From NCBI GenBank assembly GCA_904398645.1, contig CAJFPH010000059.1, positions 1-15,521 on the forward strand: 15,521 bases of DNA. The letters run 5' to 3'. The notes below the pieces were generated by a model. The model did no database searches and was not told the DNA's origin. It was given only the letters and a program-made list of their open reading frames with translations. The position numbers and the translations under genes were made by a program. The DNA is from Allobutyricicoccus pentlandensis (GTDB taxonomy: Bacteria; Bacillota; Clostridia; Oscillospirales; QAMX01). Below, piece by piece: positions 1 through 7,880 of this stretch; positions within the stretch are counted from its first letter, which is position 1, and every line of letters begins with the position of its first letter.

Positions 1-21
1 ATGGAGACGGGCGAAAGGTAA
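1..21 (+). CDS. 3' end of an upstream gene (partial)
   Basis: The first bases read in frame as Met-Glu-Thr-Gly-Glu-Arg followed by TAA at 19-21, probably the last codons of a gene that starts before the window. The next start codon is only 9 bases after this stop, which fits the tight operon spacing seen through the rest of the window. The piece is too short to identify, and the true upstream frame could be a different one. Confidence 0.3.
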   Translation: METGER

Positions 22-30
22 GGGCTCTGT

Positions 31-444
31 TTGCGGCAGGAAGCATTGGTAATACGCGGGGGAAAAGTTGCCCGTATTATGGTACAGCGTGGGGCGGCAT
101 GTACTGGAGACTGTGAAGGTTGTGGTTTTTGTGCGGAAGGGCGTTCTTTATATGTAGACGCCTATAATCCGGCTCGAGCGGAGGAGGGGCAGACTGTGAT
201 CGTAGAGACGGCGACAAATATCGTCATGACGGCCGCCGTACTTGTTTATTTACTCCCGCTTGTTGTGTTTTTGACTGCGTATTTCGCGATGCAGGCGTTT
301 GGTGCGGAGAACACATGGTCTGTGATCTGTGCGCTTGCAGGTTGTGCCGCCTCTTTTCTTGTGGCGAGGTACTATAACAAAAAGTGCTTGGATAAGCCAT
401 CTTGTACCATTGTTGATGTTAAGGAGAATAGGGGACTGAAGTGA
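31..444 (+). CDS. RseC/MucC-like (SoxR-reducing system) membrane protein
   Basis: 137-residue protein of the RseC/MucC family. Members are inner-membrane proteins tied to sigma-E control or to reduction of the SoxR iron-sulfur cluster in proteobacteria; in Clostridia the job is not established. The N-terminal domain carries a cysteine cluster, C24-x3-C28-x2-C31-x2-C34, suited to metal or Fe-S binding. Two hydrophobic helices follow (about residues 65-88 and 94-111), then a short basic and polar tail. This is the family's usual architecture and length. The chosen start is TTG at 31, 6 bases after an AAGGG; an in-frame stop at 19-21 rules out a longer protein, and starting at the next Met (residue 17) would cut into the conserved N-terminal strand. 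It ends one base before the next gene. The family call is fairly secure, the physiological role is not. Confidence 0.75.
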   Translation: MRQEALVIRGGKVARIMVQRGAACTGDCEGCGFCAEGRSLYVDAYNPARAEEGQTVIVETATNIVMTAAVLVYLLPLVVFLTAYFAMQAFGAENTWSVICALAGCAASFLVARYYNKKCLDKPSCTIVDVKENRGLK

Positions 445-445
445 T

Positions 446-1330
446 ATGTTCGGGTACGTTCGTCCTTTTAAACCGGAGATGAGGGTGCGTGATTTCGAGA
501 GTTTCCGCGCTATGTACTGTGGCCTGTGTCATACGCTCAAAGCCCGGTACGGGTTTGGCGGCAGAATGCTGCTGAGCTATGATATGTGCTTTGTAGCGCT
601 GTTAATGGCCGGTGTAACGAGTTGTGGAATTAAGACTTGTCAAAAGCGATGCGTGGCGTCGATGTTTCGAAAGCGTGCATGTGTAAATGAAAATCTTGCG
701 CTTGATTTTGCAGCAGATTGTTCGGTGATTTTAACGTATTGGAAACTTCGCGACAGCGCACATGATGAAAAAGGTTTGCATGCGATGAAAGCGCGCCTTA
801 CAGCGTATTTTTTAAGGCGTAAATATCACAAGGCAAGCACACAGCTTCCCGATTTTGCAAAGGCGGTCGAAGAGGGAATCGCACAACTTGACGCGCTGGA
901 ACGAGCCAACACGCCGTCGCTTGACCGGGCGGCGGACGCTTTTGCGGCGATGATGTGGGAAGCTGCAGCTGGGCTCCCTGATGAGAAGATCCGACGGCCT
1001 GTGGAGCAGATTTTATATCATGTGGGCCGCTGGGTTTACATAACGGACGCTTGGGATGATTTGCAGGATGACTTAAAAAGTGGTAGTTACAATGCAATCG
1101 TAGCGCGTTTTGAGGTGAAGACTTCCGAAGGACTTTCGGAAGCAAAGGAGGCCGTGCGTTTGACGCTTTTGCAGTCAGCGCAGACGGCCGCCGCAGCGTC
1201 GGAGCTCTTGGATCTTGGACGAAGTGATCCGGTGATTAAAAATATACTGTATATGGGACTTCCGGCAATGGCGGAGTCCGTGATGGAAGGTACAACAAAA
1301 CAAAGGAGTTCAAGGCATGGATCCATATAA
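446..1330 (+). CDS. DUF5685 family protein
   Basis: 294 residues, recognised as DUF5685 from its opening (MFGYVRPFKPEMRVRDFESF) and the following YCGLCHTL segment. No function is established for the family. Visible features are a cysteine set at the N-terminal end (C25, C28, C60, C65, C69, C79) that could bind metal, and a mostly helical body. There are two aspartate-rich stretches: YWKLRDSAHDEK near residues 98-109 and YITDAWDDLQDDLKSGSYNA in the C-terminal half. Paired Asp-rich motifs in an all-helical protein recall class I isoprenoid synthases, but that is only an analogy. The gene starts one base after the RseC-like stop and overlaps the J-protein gene downstream by 14 bases, which suggests translational coupling and a shared role with that chaperone. 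Confidence 0.75.
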   Translation: MFGYVRPFKPEMRVRDFESFRAMYCGLCHTLKARYGFGGRMLLSYDMCFVALLMAGVTSCGIKTCQKRCVASMFRKRACVNENLALDFAADCSVILTYWKLRDSAHDEKGLHAMKARLTAYFLRRKYHKASTQLPDFAKAVEEGIAQLDALERANTPSLDRAADAFAAMMWEAAAGLPDEKIRRPVEQILYHVGRWVYITDAWDDLQDDLKSGSYNAIVARFEVKTSEGLSEAKEAVRLTLLQSAQTAAAASELLDLGRSDPVIKNILYMGLPAMAESVMEGTTKQRSSRHGSI

Positions 1331-1925
1331 AGTGTTGGGAATATCTCCGAATGCCAGCGATGATGAAGTGAAAAAGGCGTATCGTGAGCTGGCGCGAAAG
1401 TATCACCCTGACAACTACGTAAATAATCCCCTCGCAGATCTGGCGCAGGAGAAGATGAAAGAAATCAATGAGGCTTATGACCAAATTACGAAGCAGCGTT
1501 CTTCCGGTTCATCTTCCGGCGGATATCAGAGTACGTATTCTTCTGGAACCTACTCTCAAAATACGGGCAGCCCGGCATTTGCTCGCGTGCGTCAGTTGAT
1601 TATGGCCGGCAACCTGGATGCCGCCGAGCAGGAGCTAACGGCTTCCTCGGACCATGGCGCGGAATGGCATTTCCTGATGGGAAGTATCTATTTGCGCCGC
1701 GGATGGTATGATGAGGCACGGCGGTATTTTCAGAATGCGTGCAGTATGGATCCCAATAATATGGAATACCGGGTGGCGCTTCAAAATATGAATAATACCA
1801 CCGCTTACTATAATCAGAACCGGGGGATGTCAACGGGCGGCGGCTTTTGTGATGTCTGTTCCTCATTGCTTGTAGCCGATTGTTGCTGCGAATGTATGGG
1901 TGGCGACCTGGTCCCGTGCTGTTAA
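1317..1925 (+). CDS. J-domain protein with TPR-like helices and Cys-rich tail
   Basis: 202 residues. Residues 1-58 form a J domain, the part of DnaJ-type cochaperones that stimulates Hsp70 (DnaK) ATPase; the essential HPD tripeptide is at 30-32. A Ser/Gly/Tyr-rich linker runs from about 60 to 85. Residues 88-155 look like a tandem helical repeat of the TPR kind (FARVRQLIMAGNLDAAEQEL, then a segment with YLRRGWYDEARRYFQNA and DPNN). The C-terminus (178-202) is packed with cysteines, including a CCCECMGGDL motif and a final CC. It lacks the G/F region and zinc-finger domain of true DnaJ, so it is a specialised J-protein. The start is supported by AAAGGAG at 1302-1308, 8 bases upstream, and the gene begins inside the end of the DUF5685 gene. 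Confidence 0.85.
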   Translation: MDPYKVLGISPNASDDEVKKAYRELARKYHPDNYVNNPLADLAQEKMKEINEAYDQITKQRSSGSSSGGYQSTYSSGTYSQNTGSPAFARVRQLIMAGNLDAAEQELTASSDHGAEWHFLMGSIYLRRGWYDEARRYFQNACSMDPNNMEYRVALQNMNNTTAYYNQNRGMSTGGGFCDVCSSLLVADCCCECMGGDLVPCC

Positions 1926-1929
1926 ATGT

Positions 1930-2442
1930 ATGAATAAAAAAACATATCGAATTACGGCGGCGGCTTTTATGACGGCCGTTGCGGTCGTGCTGGTTTATCT
2001 GGCGCAAATTGTTCCGACAATGAAATTATCGCTTGTCGCCATGGCAGGCGTTGCGGCGGCTTTTATTGTGGCGGAATCGGGCCCACTTTACGGACTTCTC
2101 TGCTATGCGGCGTCGGCGATTCTTTCGATGATTCTCGCACCTTCCTCTGGCTGGATGTATGTGGTGTTCTTTGGCTGGTACCCTGCTGTCAAATGTCTGA
2201 TTGAGCGTATCGACCGGCAGATGATTGAGTGGCCGCTAAAATTGATCGCTTTTAATGCGGCGTTTTTCCTTCTCTGGTTCCTGTTGCCGGCAGTGCTTGT
2301 CGATGTAATCCCAGGACTTGCCAACATGTTTTGGCTGTTATTTTTGTGCGCAAATGCGGCGTTTGTCCTTTTTGATATTGGCTTATCAAAACTTTTGAGT
2401 TACTATATACGCGTAATACTCCCAAAAATACGGAAGAAGTAA
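1930..2442 (+). CDS. Polytopic membrane protein, possibly ECF-transporter S-like
   Basis: 170-residue hydrophobic protein with about five to six membrane segments (roughly residues 8-28, 33-50, 52-72, 75-92, 100-123 and 128-150) and a basic end (LPKIRKK). The first helix (AAAFMTAVAVVLVYL) and the compact size resemble substrate-binding S components of ECF vitamin transporters. No substrate-specific motif is visible, so the role is unknown. An in-frame GTG at 1900 would add ten residues inside the J-protein gene. ATG 1930 is preferred because it gives a short lysine-rich lead into the first helix and a 4-base gap from the upstream stop. Neither start has a good ribosome-binding site, so translation may depend on coupling to the J-protein gene. 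Confidence 0.65.
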   Translation: MNKKTYRITAAAFMTAVAVVLVYLAQIVPTMKLSLVAMAGVAAAFIVAESGPLYGLLCYAASAILSMILAPSSGWMYVVFFGWYPAVKCLIERIDRQMIEWPLKLIAFNAAFFLLWFLLPAVLVDVIPGLANMFWLLFLCANAAFVLFDIGLSKLLSYYIRVILPKIRKK

Positions 2443-2453
2443 GAGGGTCAGGT

Positions 2454-3332
2454 ATGATAAAAAGCATGACGGGTTATGGCCGCGCGGTAGAAGAACTGCA
2501 TGGCAGAATCATCACGGTTGAAGTAAAGAGTGTGAATCACCGGTATTTTGACTGCACGGTGAAAGCCGCCCGTGTATATTCTTTTTTAGAGGATGCAATA
2601 AAAAAAGCTGCACAGAACTGTGTCTCTCGAGGAAAGCTTGATGTCTATCTCTCAATTGATGATTCTCGCTCGGATGATGTGGAAGTCGTTTTCAACGAAC
2701 ATATATTTGAAGCCTATTATCGCGCCATGAGGGAAATGGCGGAACGTTATTCCCTGCGTGACGATATATCGGTAGCATCACTTGGCCGTTATCCAGAGGT
2801 GTTTACAATTGAGAAAAGGGAAGCGGATGCGGACGAGCTGCGGGAGGATGTCGTTTCTGTCGTGCAGAAGGCCCTTTTGGAATTTGGCGCTATGCGCGCG
2901 CGGGAAGGCGCGCGTATGTATGATGACATTTCTGCCCGCTGTCTGGAAATCGGCAGGATGGTGAATGATATTGCTGCACGTGCGCCGCAGCTGGTTGCAG
3001 AATATCGCGAACGCATTACGCAACGTATCCGGGAGATACTTGACGGTGTTCAGCCGGATGAGGCACGGCTTTTGACAGAGGCGGCTCTATTTGCCGACCG
3101 TACGGCGATTGACGAGGAGCTGGTGCGTTTGAAAAGCCATCTTGCGCAAATGGAGGATATGCTGCGCGACGACGCTCCGGTGGGACGTAAGCTGGATTTC
3201 CTGGTACAGGAGCTGAATCGCGAGACAAATACGATTGGCTCCAAGGCGAATGATCTGACGATTACGCGTACTGTGGTGGATATGAAGGCCGAGATAGAAA
3301 AGATTCGTGAGCAGGTGCAGAATATTGAATGA
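2454..3332 (+). CDS. yicC: YicC-family endoribonuclease
   Basis: 292 residues, the usual family length. The start MIKSMTGYGRA is the family signature, followed by VEVKSVNHRYFD. The C-terminal DUF1732 part contains KLDFLVQELNRETNTIGSKA and ends with a helical region (VDMKAEIEKIREQVQNIE) typical of the family. YicC/YloC proteins are oligomeric endoribonucleases; the E. coli member acts on the small RNA RyhB. Targets in Firmicutes are less clear. AAGAGGG at 2441-2447 lies 6 bases ahead of the ATG. The gene opens the classic yicC-remA-(gmk)-rpoZ-priA block and is 9 bases from remA. Confidence 0.95.
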   Translation: MIKSMTGYGRAVEELHGRIITVEVKSVNHRYFDCTVKAARVYSFLEDAIKKAAQNCVSRGKLDVYLSIDDSRSDDVEVVFNEHIFEAYYRAMREMAERYSLRDDISVASLGRYPEVFTIEKREADADELREDVVSVVQKALLEFGAMRAREGARMYDDISARCLEIGRMVNDIAARAPQLVAEYRERITQRIREILDGVQPDEARLLTEAALFADRTAIDEELVRLKSHLAQMEDMLRDDAPVGRKLDFLVQELNRETNTIGSKANDLTITRTVVDMKAEIEKIREQVQNIE

Positions 3333-3341
3333 GGTGCGGAA

Positions 3342-3620
3342 ATGAAGCTTATTAATATTGGTTTTGGCAATATGGTATCGGCAAACCGCCTTGTCGCGGT
3401 CGTTAGTCCGGAGTCCGCACCGATTAAACGGATTATTCAGGAGGCAAAAGACCGCGGAGTGTGTATCGATGCGACTTATGGACGCCGGACCCGTGCGGTG
3501 ATTGTTACCGATTCCGGCCATGTGATTCTTTCGGCGATACAACCGGAAACCGTTGCTAACCGCCTAAGTGACCGCACAGATGTCCAGGAGGATGATCTGG
3601 AGGAAATAGAGGATTCATAA
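3342..3620 (+). CDS. remA: RemA-like DNA-binding regulator (DUF370)
   Basis: 92 residues, the usual length for RemA/DUF370. In Bacillus subtilis RemA is an oligomeric DNA-binding activator of biofilm matrix operons and of osmoprotection genes. Conserved features here are the start MKLINIGFGNMVSANRLVAV, with R16 in the position of a known DNA-contact arginine, and the TYGRRTRAVIVTDSGHVILS segment, in which R48-R49 match the basic pair important for DNA binding. The acidic tail (QEDDLEEIEDS) is common in Clostridia. A GAGG at 3331-3334, overlapping the yicC stop, serves as ribosome-binding site. In most Firmicutes gmk comes next; here it is missing and rpoZ follows after 62 bases. Confidence 0.93.
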   Translation: MKLINIGFGNMVSANRLVAVVSPESAPIKRIIQEAKDRGVCIDATYGRRTRAVIVTDSGHVILSAIQPETVANRLSDRTDVQEDDLEEIEDS

Positions 3621-3682
3621 GCTTGGTTTTATGAGTTTTTAAAATACGTATTGATAAAACTGTTTTGAGGAGCAGATGACAG

Positions 3683-4006
3683 ATGAAACATAATGAGAGC
3701 ATGCTGGATCCCTCTATGGGAGAACTGAAAGCGCATATTAATAACCGTTACCTTCTGGTCAATGTAACTGCACAACTGGCACGCAGAATTTCGCAAAAGG
3801 CCGAGGACGAAGAAATTACGCTGGATAATAAGCCGGTTACCATCGCATTGCATGAAATCGCGGACGGAGATGTTGTACTGGTAAAGAATCAGGAGATGGA
3901 GTCTCAGGCCGGAGAAGAAGTGCAGCCTGATATTTTTGAAGAAGCGAATGCCGGAGAATCTGTCGTGCAGGAGCAGGATATCGCAATTGATCAGGAGCAG
4001 TCGTAA
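3683..4006 (+). CDS. rpoZ: RNA polymerase omega subunit
   Basis: 107 residues. Omega is the small subunit that helps fold and hold the beta-prime subunit of RNA polymerase. The core motif is clear: NRYLLVNVTAQLARRIS (residues 21-37), then KPVTIALHEIADG (50-62). The C-terminal third (about 70-107) is a Glu/Gln-rich acidic tail with little conservation. The ATG at 3683 is preceded by GAGGAG at 3667-3672, a somewhat long spacing of 10 bases; Met7 at 3701 is a weaker alternative. Canonical neighbours gmk (upstream) and coaBC (downstream) are absent. Confidence 0.9.
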   Translation: MKHNESMLDPSMGELKAHINNRYLLVNVTAQLARRISQKAEDEEITLDNKPVTIALHEIADGDVVLVKNQEMESQAGEEVQPDIFEEANAGESVVQEQDIAIDQEQS

Positions 4007-4022
4007 GGGCTGGTCTGAGAAA

Positions 4023-6455
4023 ATGATCGTTCGTGTCGCAGTCGACGTTGCGCTTCCTGCAATCGACAGGCTTTATGATTACCTGGTGCCGGAAAACCTG
4101 CGCGACTGTATTTGTCGCGGCGTACGGGTTGTCGTGCCGTTTGGACGCGGGAATCGCCGCGAAGAAGGTATCATTTTGGCAGTAGTCGATGCGTCGGATT
4201 ATGAAAAACTGAAACAGATTGATAGGGTCCTTGACGATGCGCCTGTGCTTGACGAGGACATGCTGAGGCTTGCCGTTCACATGCGTGAGCGGCTCAACTG
4301 TACTTTTTATGCAATTGTACGCTCCATGCTTCCTGCGGGACTTTGGTTCCGCCGCGTGGTGCGCTATGAGCCAACGGCTGAGTTGCTGTCAGAGACAGAG
4401 AACTCATCGAATGCAGACATACAGAGCCTGGCTGTATATTTTTCGGAGCATCCGGAACCGGTGCAGGAGCAGAAATTGCGTGCGGTTATGGGAACCGGTC
4501 TTGATCTTGCGGCGCTTTTAAGACGGGGCTATGTGAAGCGCACGGAGACCTTTCTTCCCGCAGCGTCGGAAAAGACGGATTTTGTTTATTTTTTAACAGA
4601 CCGGGGAGAGGCTGTTATTTCAGGTGGCGTATGTACTCTCTCCGGACCTGTACGGTGTGAGGTTATTTCCTTTTTATCGCATACAGAATGTGCCGGTATG
4701 AATGAAATTACTTACTATACTGGTGCTTCCCGTGCGACGGTTACCGCTCTCTTTAAGGAGGGCTATCTTGACCGTGAGGAACGGCGCGTTTTGCGCCGTC
4801 CTGAGACAGATGTCTATGTCGGGATTCCGGTTTTACTGAACAGCGAGCAGGTACATGTTATCGAAGGGATATCCGCGCTACTGGATGCAAAAAGTTATGC
4901 AGCGGCACTGCTGTTTGGCGTAACGGGCAGTGGAAAAACGGAAGTCTATATCAGACTGATTGCGCATGCGCTGCTGAACGGGCGAGGCGTGATTGTGTTG
5001 GTGCCGGAAATTGCGTTGACACCGCAGATGACTGCGCGATTTTATCATGAGTTTGGCGATGAAATTGCCGTGATGCACAGCGGCTTGTCCGTTGGGGAAC
5101 GCTTTGACGAGTGGCAGAGAATTCGCGCGGGCGACGTACACGTCGTTGTTGGAACGCGCAGCGCGGTTTTCGCGCCGGTCGCCAATTTGGGATTGATCAT
5201 TATTGACGAAGAGCACGAACATACTTTTCGTTCGGAACACGACCCTCGTTACCACGCGCGCGATGTGGCGAAATATCGTTGCCGTATGGCGGACGCCGTG
5301 CTGCTTTTGGGTTCTGCAACGCCGTCGGTTGATTCCGCATATGCTGCACGAAATGGTGAATATGCGTATTTTGAATTGACTGCGCGTGCGGTGCCGGCGG
5401 GCTTACCACAGGTTCTAATTTCCGACCGGCGCGCGTCATACCGGGCCGGTTATCGTGGATGCTTGGGGATAGAACTTACGGAAATGCTAACCCACGTTTT
5501 GAAAAACCACGAACAGGCAATTCTATTTTTGAATAGACGTGGTGCGGCAAGAAGTATTTCCTGCATGGTATGTGGATATGTGCCACATTGTGTGAACTGT
5601 TCGACAGCTTTGGCTTATCATCGCGAAAACGGTAGACTCATTTGTCATCAGTGTGGATATACGGTTAAGATGCTGCAGGAGTGCCCTTCATGCGGTAGCC
5701 CATACCTGGAACCGGTTGGATTTGGAACGCAGACGCTGGAAGAGGAGCTGCACTGTCGCTTCCCGACGGCACGTGTGATACGTATGGATTCCGATACAAC
5801 CTCCGGGCGTGGCGCGCATGTGGAACTGCTTGGACGTTTTGCTGCCGGAGATGCCGATATCCTGATTGGGACACAAATGGTGGCAAAAGGTCTTAATTTT
5901 CCAAATGTAACGCTTTCGGCTGTTGTGGATGCGGATATGAGCCTGTATACCGGAGACTTTCGCAGTGCGGAGCGGACCTTTTCCCTGATTACGCAGGTTG
6001 CGGGGCGTGCAGGACGCGCTGAAAAACCGGGATTTGCCGTGATTCAAACGCTCTCGCCACAAAACGATGTGATTGAAGCGGCTGCGGCGCAGGATTACTG
6101 GGCTTTTTATGAAAATGAGATTTCGCTGCGTAAGGCGCTTGGCCAGCCGCCATTTTGCCGGATGGTGCTGATTACGCTATCATCACCACTTGAAAATGAT
6201 GCGCGTCAGGGCGCACGCCGCCTGGCAGCGCGGATGCGGACATTGCTGGAAGGTCCATATGCGGATTTGTCTGCAGACCTGTTAGGCCCGGCAGAGGCGC
6301 CAATTTTTAAACTCAATAACCGGTATCGTTATACCTTGACCCTGCGTTGTCAGGATTCGCGCCGTCAGCGTACATTTTTAACGGGTGTTTTATTGGAATT
6401 TGCCAGGGATCGTGAAAATCGGATGATTACGATTTCTTCAGATATTAATTTGTAG
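4023..6455 (+). CDS. priA: Primosomal protein PriA (replication-restart helicase)
   Basis: 810 residues. PriA is the 3'-to-5' superfamily 2 helicase that recognises abandoned forks and reloads the replicative helicase. The N-terminal 3'-DNA-binding domain begins RVAVDVALPAIDRLYDYLVP. Walker A is GVTGSGKTE (299-307) and Walker B is DEEH (395-398). Four zinc-binding CxxC pairs lie inside the helicase lobe: C514/C517, C523/C526, C541/C544 and C554/C557. Motifs V and VI read ILIGTQMVAKGLNFP and ITQVAGRAGRA. The frame is open upstream to 3936, inside rpoZ, but the family N-terminus aligns at ATG 4023, so that start is used. It begins 16 bases after rpoZ; coaBC, usually in between, is missing. Confidence 0.97.
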   Translation: MIVRVAVDVALPAIDRLYDYLVPENLRDCICRGVRVVVPFGRGNRREEGIILAVVDASDYEKLKQIDRVLDDAPVLDEDMLRLAVHMRERLNCTFYAIVRSMLPAGLWFRRVVRYEPTAELLSETENSSNADIQSLAVYFSEHPEPVQEQKLRAVMGTGLDLAALLRRGYVKRTETFLPAASEKTDFVYFLTDRGEAVISGGVCTLSGPVRCEVISFLSHTECAGMNEITYYTGASRATVTALFKEGYLDREERRVLRRPETDVYVGIPVLLNSEQVHVIEGISALLDAKSYAAALLFGVTGSGKTEVYIRLIAHALLNGRGVIVLVPEIALTPQMTARFYHEFGDEIAVMHSGLSVGERFDEWQRIRAGDVHVVVGTRSAVFAPVANLGLIIIDEEHEHTFRSEHDPRYHARDVAKYRCRMADAVLLLGSATPSVDSAYAARNGEYAYFELTARAVPAGLPQVLISDRRASYRAGYRGCLGIELTEMLTHVLKNHEQAILFLNRRGAARSISCMVCGYVPHCVNCSTALAYHRENGRLICHQCGYTVKMLQECPSCGSPYLEPVGFGTQTLEEELHCRFPTARVIRMDSDTTSGRGAHVELLGRFAAGDADILIGTQMVAKGLNFPNVTLSAVVDADMSLYTGDFRSAERTFSLITQVAGRAGRAEKPGFAVIQTLSPQNDVIEAAAAQDYWAFYENEISLRKALGQPPFCRMVLITLSSPLENDARQGARRLAARMRTLLEGPYADLSADLLGPAEAPIFKLNNRYRYTLTLRCQDSRRQRTFLTGVLLEFARDRENRMITISSDINL

Positions 6456-6472
6456 GAAAAGGACGAATTGTA

Positions 6473-6946
6473 ATGGCTATTCGAAATGTTGTATTGCGTG
6501 GCGATATGCTTTTAAGTAAAAAATCACGTGCTGTCGAGGCTTTTGACGCGCGACTTCATACGTTGATTGACGATATGATTGAAACGATGCATAAAAAGGA
6601 AGGCGTCGGAATTGCTGCTCCGCAGGTGGGTGTGCTTCGGCGCGTGGTGATTGTGGAACCAAACCCGGAGACGACAATGACGCTTGTCAACCCTGAAATC
6701 CTGGAGCGTTCCGGTGCAGTCGAGGGAATGGAAGGCTGCCTCAGTGTTCCGGATGTATGGGGGATTGTGGTGCGTCCGGACCATGTGGTAGTCAGGGCCC
6801 AGGATCGGGATGGTAAGGAATTTAAGTTCAGCGCCGACGGTTATGCTGCGCGTATTGTCTGTCATGAGGTTGACCATCTTGACGGTATTCTCTTTACCGA
6901 TAAAGCGATCCGTTTTGTGAATCCCGATGCTGAGGATGAGGAATAA
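6473..6946 (+). CDS. def: Peptide deformylase
   Basis: 157 residues. Removes the formyl group from the N-terminal methionine of new proteins, using a bound metal (Fe2+ in most). All three family motifs are intact: GVGIAAPQVG (44-53), EGCLS (87-91, metal ligand C89), and HEVDH (131-135, ligands H131 and H135, catalytic E132). The length and the single deletion-free core fit the short Gram-positive/Gram-negative type 1-like form. AGGAAAAGGA lies ahead of the ATG. The next gene, fmt, starts 3 bases after its stop, so the formylation and deformylation steps are co-expressed. Confidence 0.96.
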   Translation: MAIRNVVLRGDMLLSKKSRAVEAFDARLHTLIDDMIETMHKKEGVGIAAPQVGVLRRVVIVEPNPETTMTLVNPEILERSGAVEGMEGCLSVPDVWGIVVRPDHVVVRAQDRDGKEFKFSADGYAARIVCHEVDHLDGILFTDKAIRFVNPDAEDEE

Positions 6947-6949
6947 ATC

Positions 6950-7879
6950 ATGAAAATACTATACATGGGAACGCCGGAATTTGCGGTTGCGCCGTTGCTG
7001 GCGCTGCATGAGGCCGGACATGATATGGTTGGCGTATTTACGCAGCCGGATCGCCCGAAAGGACGGGGAATGAAGATGATTCCTCCGCCCGTAAAGGAAA
7101 AGGCGCAGGAATTGGGTATTCCCGTTTACCAGCCTGAAACGCTGCGCGGTTATGCGGTGAAACCATTGCTGGAAGAATTAAAACCGGATCTTATTGCGGT
7201 GGCGGCTTATGGAAAACTTCTGCCGCCGTATGTTTTAAAGGCGGCCGGGTATGGCTGTATCAATGTTCACGCTTCACTTTTGCCGAAGTATCGTGGCGCG
7301 GCGCCAATACAGCGTGCAATTATGGCGGGGGAACGTGAGACGGGCGTAACAATTATGTATATGGCAAAGGAACTGGATGCAGGAGACGTGATCCTTTCGC
7401 AAGCCACTGCGATTGGAGCACAGGAGACGGCCGGCGAATTGACAGCGCGCCTTTCTGAGATAGGCGCAGGGCTTTTGGTACGTGCTGTCAGAATGCTATG
7501 GGACGGCACGGCCACACGTACACCGCAGATTGATGCACAATCGACATACGCACATCTGATTACACGTGAGGATGCGCGCATTGACTGGACGTGTCCGGCG
7601 CGCGAGGTGTGTGACCGTATTCGTGCGATGTTACCGTCTCCCGGTGCGTTTGCAACTTGCGGCGAAAACGTCTATAAGTTTGCCGACGCTGTCGTGACGG
7701 AAGGTAAGGGTGTGCCTGGCACCGTGTTGGGAATCAGTCATGGTGCTCTTGTTGTGGCGTGCGGGGATGACGCTGTCGCGATTAGGCAGATACAGGCTCC
7801 AGGCAGCCGGCGTATGCCAGTGCCAGACTATGCAAGAGGACACGCACTGCCCGAAAAGTTTGATGAGGCCGGAGCGTAA
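6950..7879 (+). CDS. fmt: Methionyl-tRNA formyltransferase
   Basis: 309 residues. Transfers a formyl group from 10-formyl-tetrahydrofolate to Met-tRNA(fMet) for translation initiation. The N-terminal Rossmann-like domain begins MKILYMGTPEFAV. The folate and catalytic region holds NVHASLLPKYRGAAPIQ, with N105 and H107, and ELDAGDVI, with D143; these correspond to the Asn-His-Asp catalytic set. The C-terminal part (about 205-309) is the tRNA-binding OB-like domain. GAGGAA at 6938-6942 precedes the ATG by about 7 bases. One base separates its stop from rsmB. Confidence 0.96.
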   Translation: MKILYMGTPEFAVAPLLALHEAGHDMVGVFTQPDRPKGRGMKMIPPPVKEKAQELGIPVYQPETLRGYAVKPLLEELKPDLIAVAAYGKLLPPYVLKAAGYGCINVHASLLPKYRGAAPIQRAIMAGERETGVTIMYMAKELDAGDVILSQATAIGAQETAGELTARLSEIGAGLLVRAVRMLWDGTATRTPQIDAQSTYAHLITREDARIDWTCPAREVCDRIRAMLPSPGAFATCGENVYKFADAVVTEGKGVPGTVLGISHGALVVACGDDAVAIRQIQAPGSRRMPVPDYARGHALPEKFDEAGA

Positions 7880-7880
7880 T

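Noticed and set aside
1838..2070. Repeated GGCGGCGGCTTTT-like words near 1838, 1956 and 2051
   Set aside because: Each is explained by Gly/Ala-Phe codons in coding sequence; spacing and flanks differ, so this is not a real repeat family.
3624..3661. Possible promoter or hairpin in the remA-rpoZ gap
   Set aside because: AT-rich sequence gives weak TTGGTT and TATTGA-like boxes and a poor AGTTTT/AAAACT pairing; none stands out from background.
3936..4022. N-terminal extension of priA into rpoZ
   Set aside because: The PriA family N-terminus begins at ATG 4023; the extra 29 residues are an out-of-frame reading of the rpoZ tail.
7710..7880. N-terminal extension of rsmB into fmt
   Set aside because: It overlaps conserved fmt sequence; ATG 7881 has a ribosome-binding site and the proper family start.
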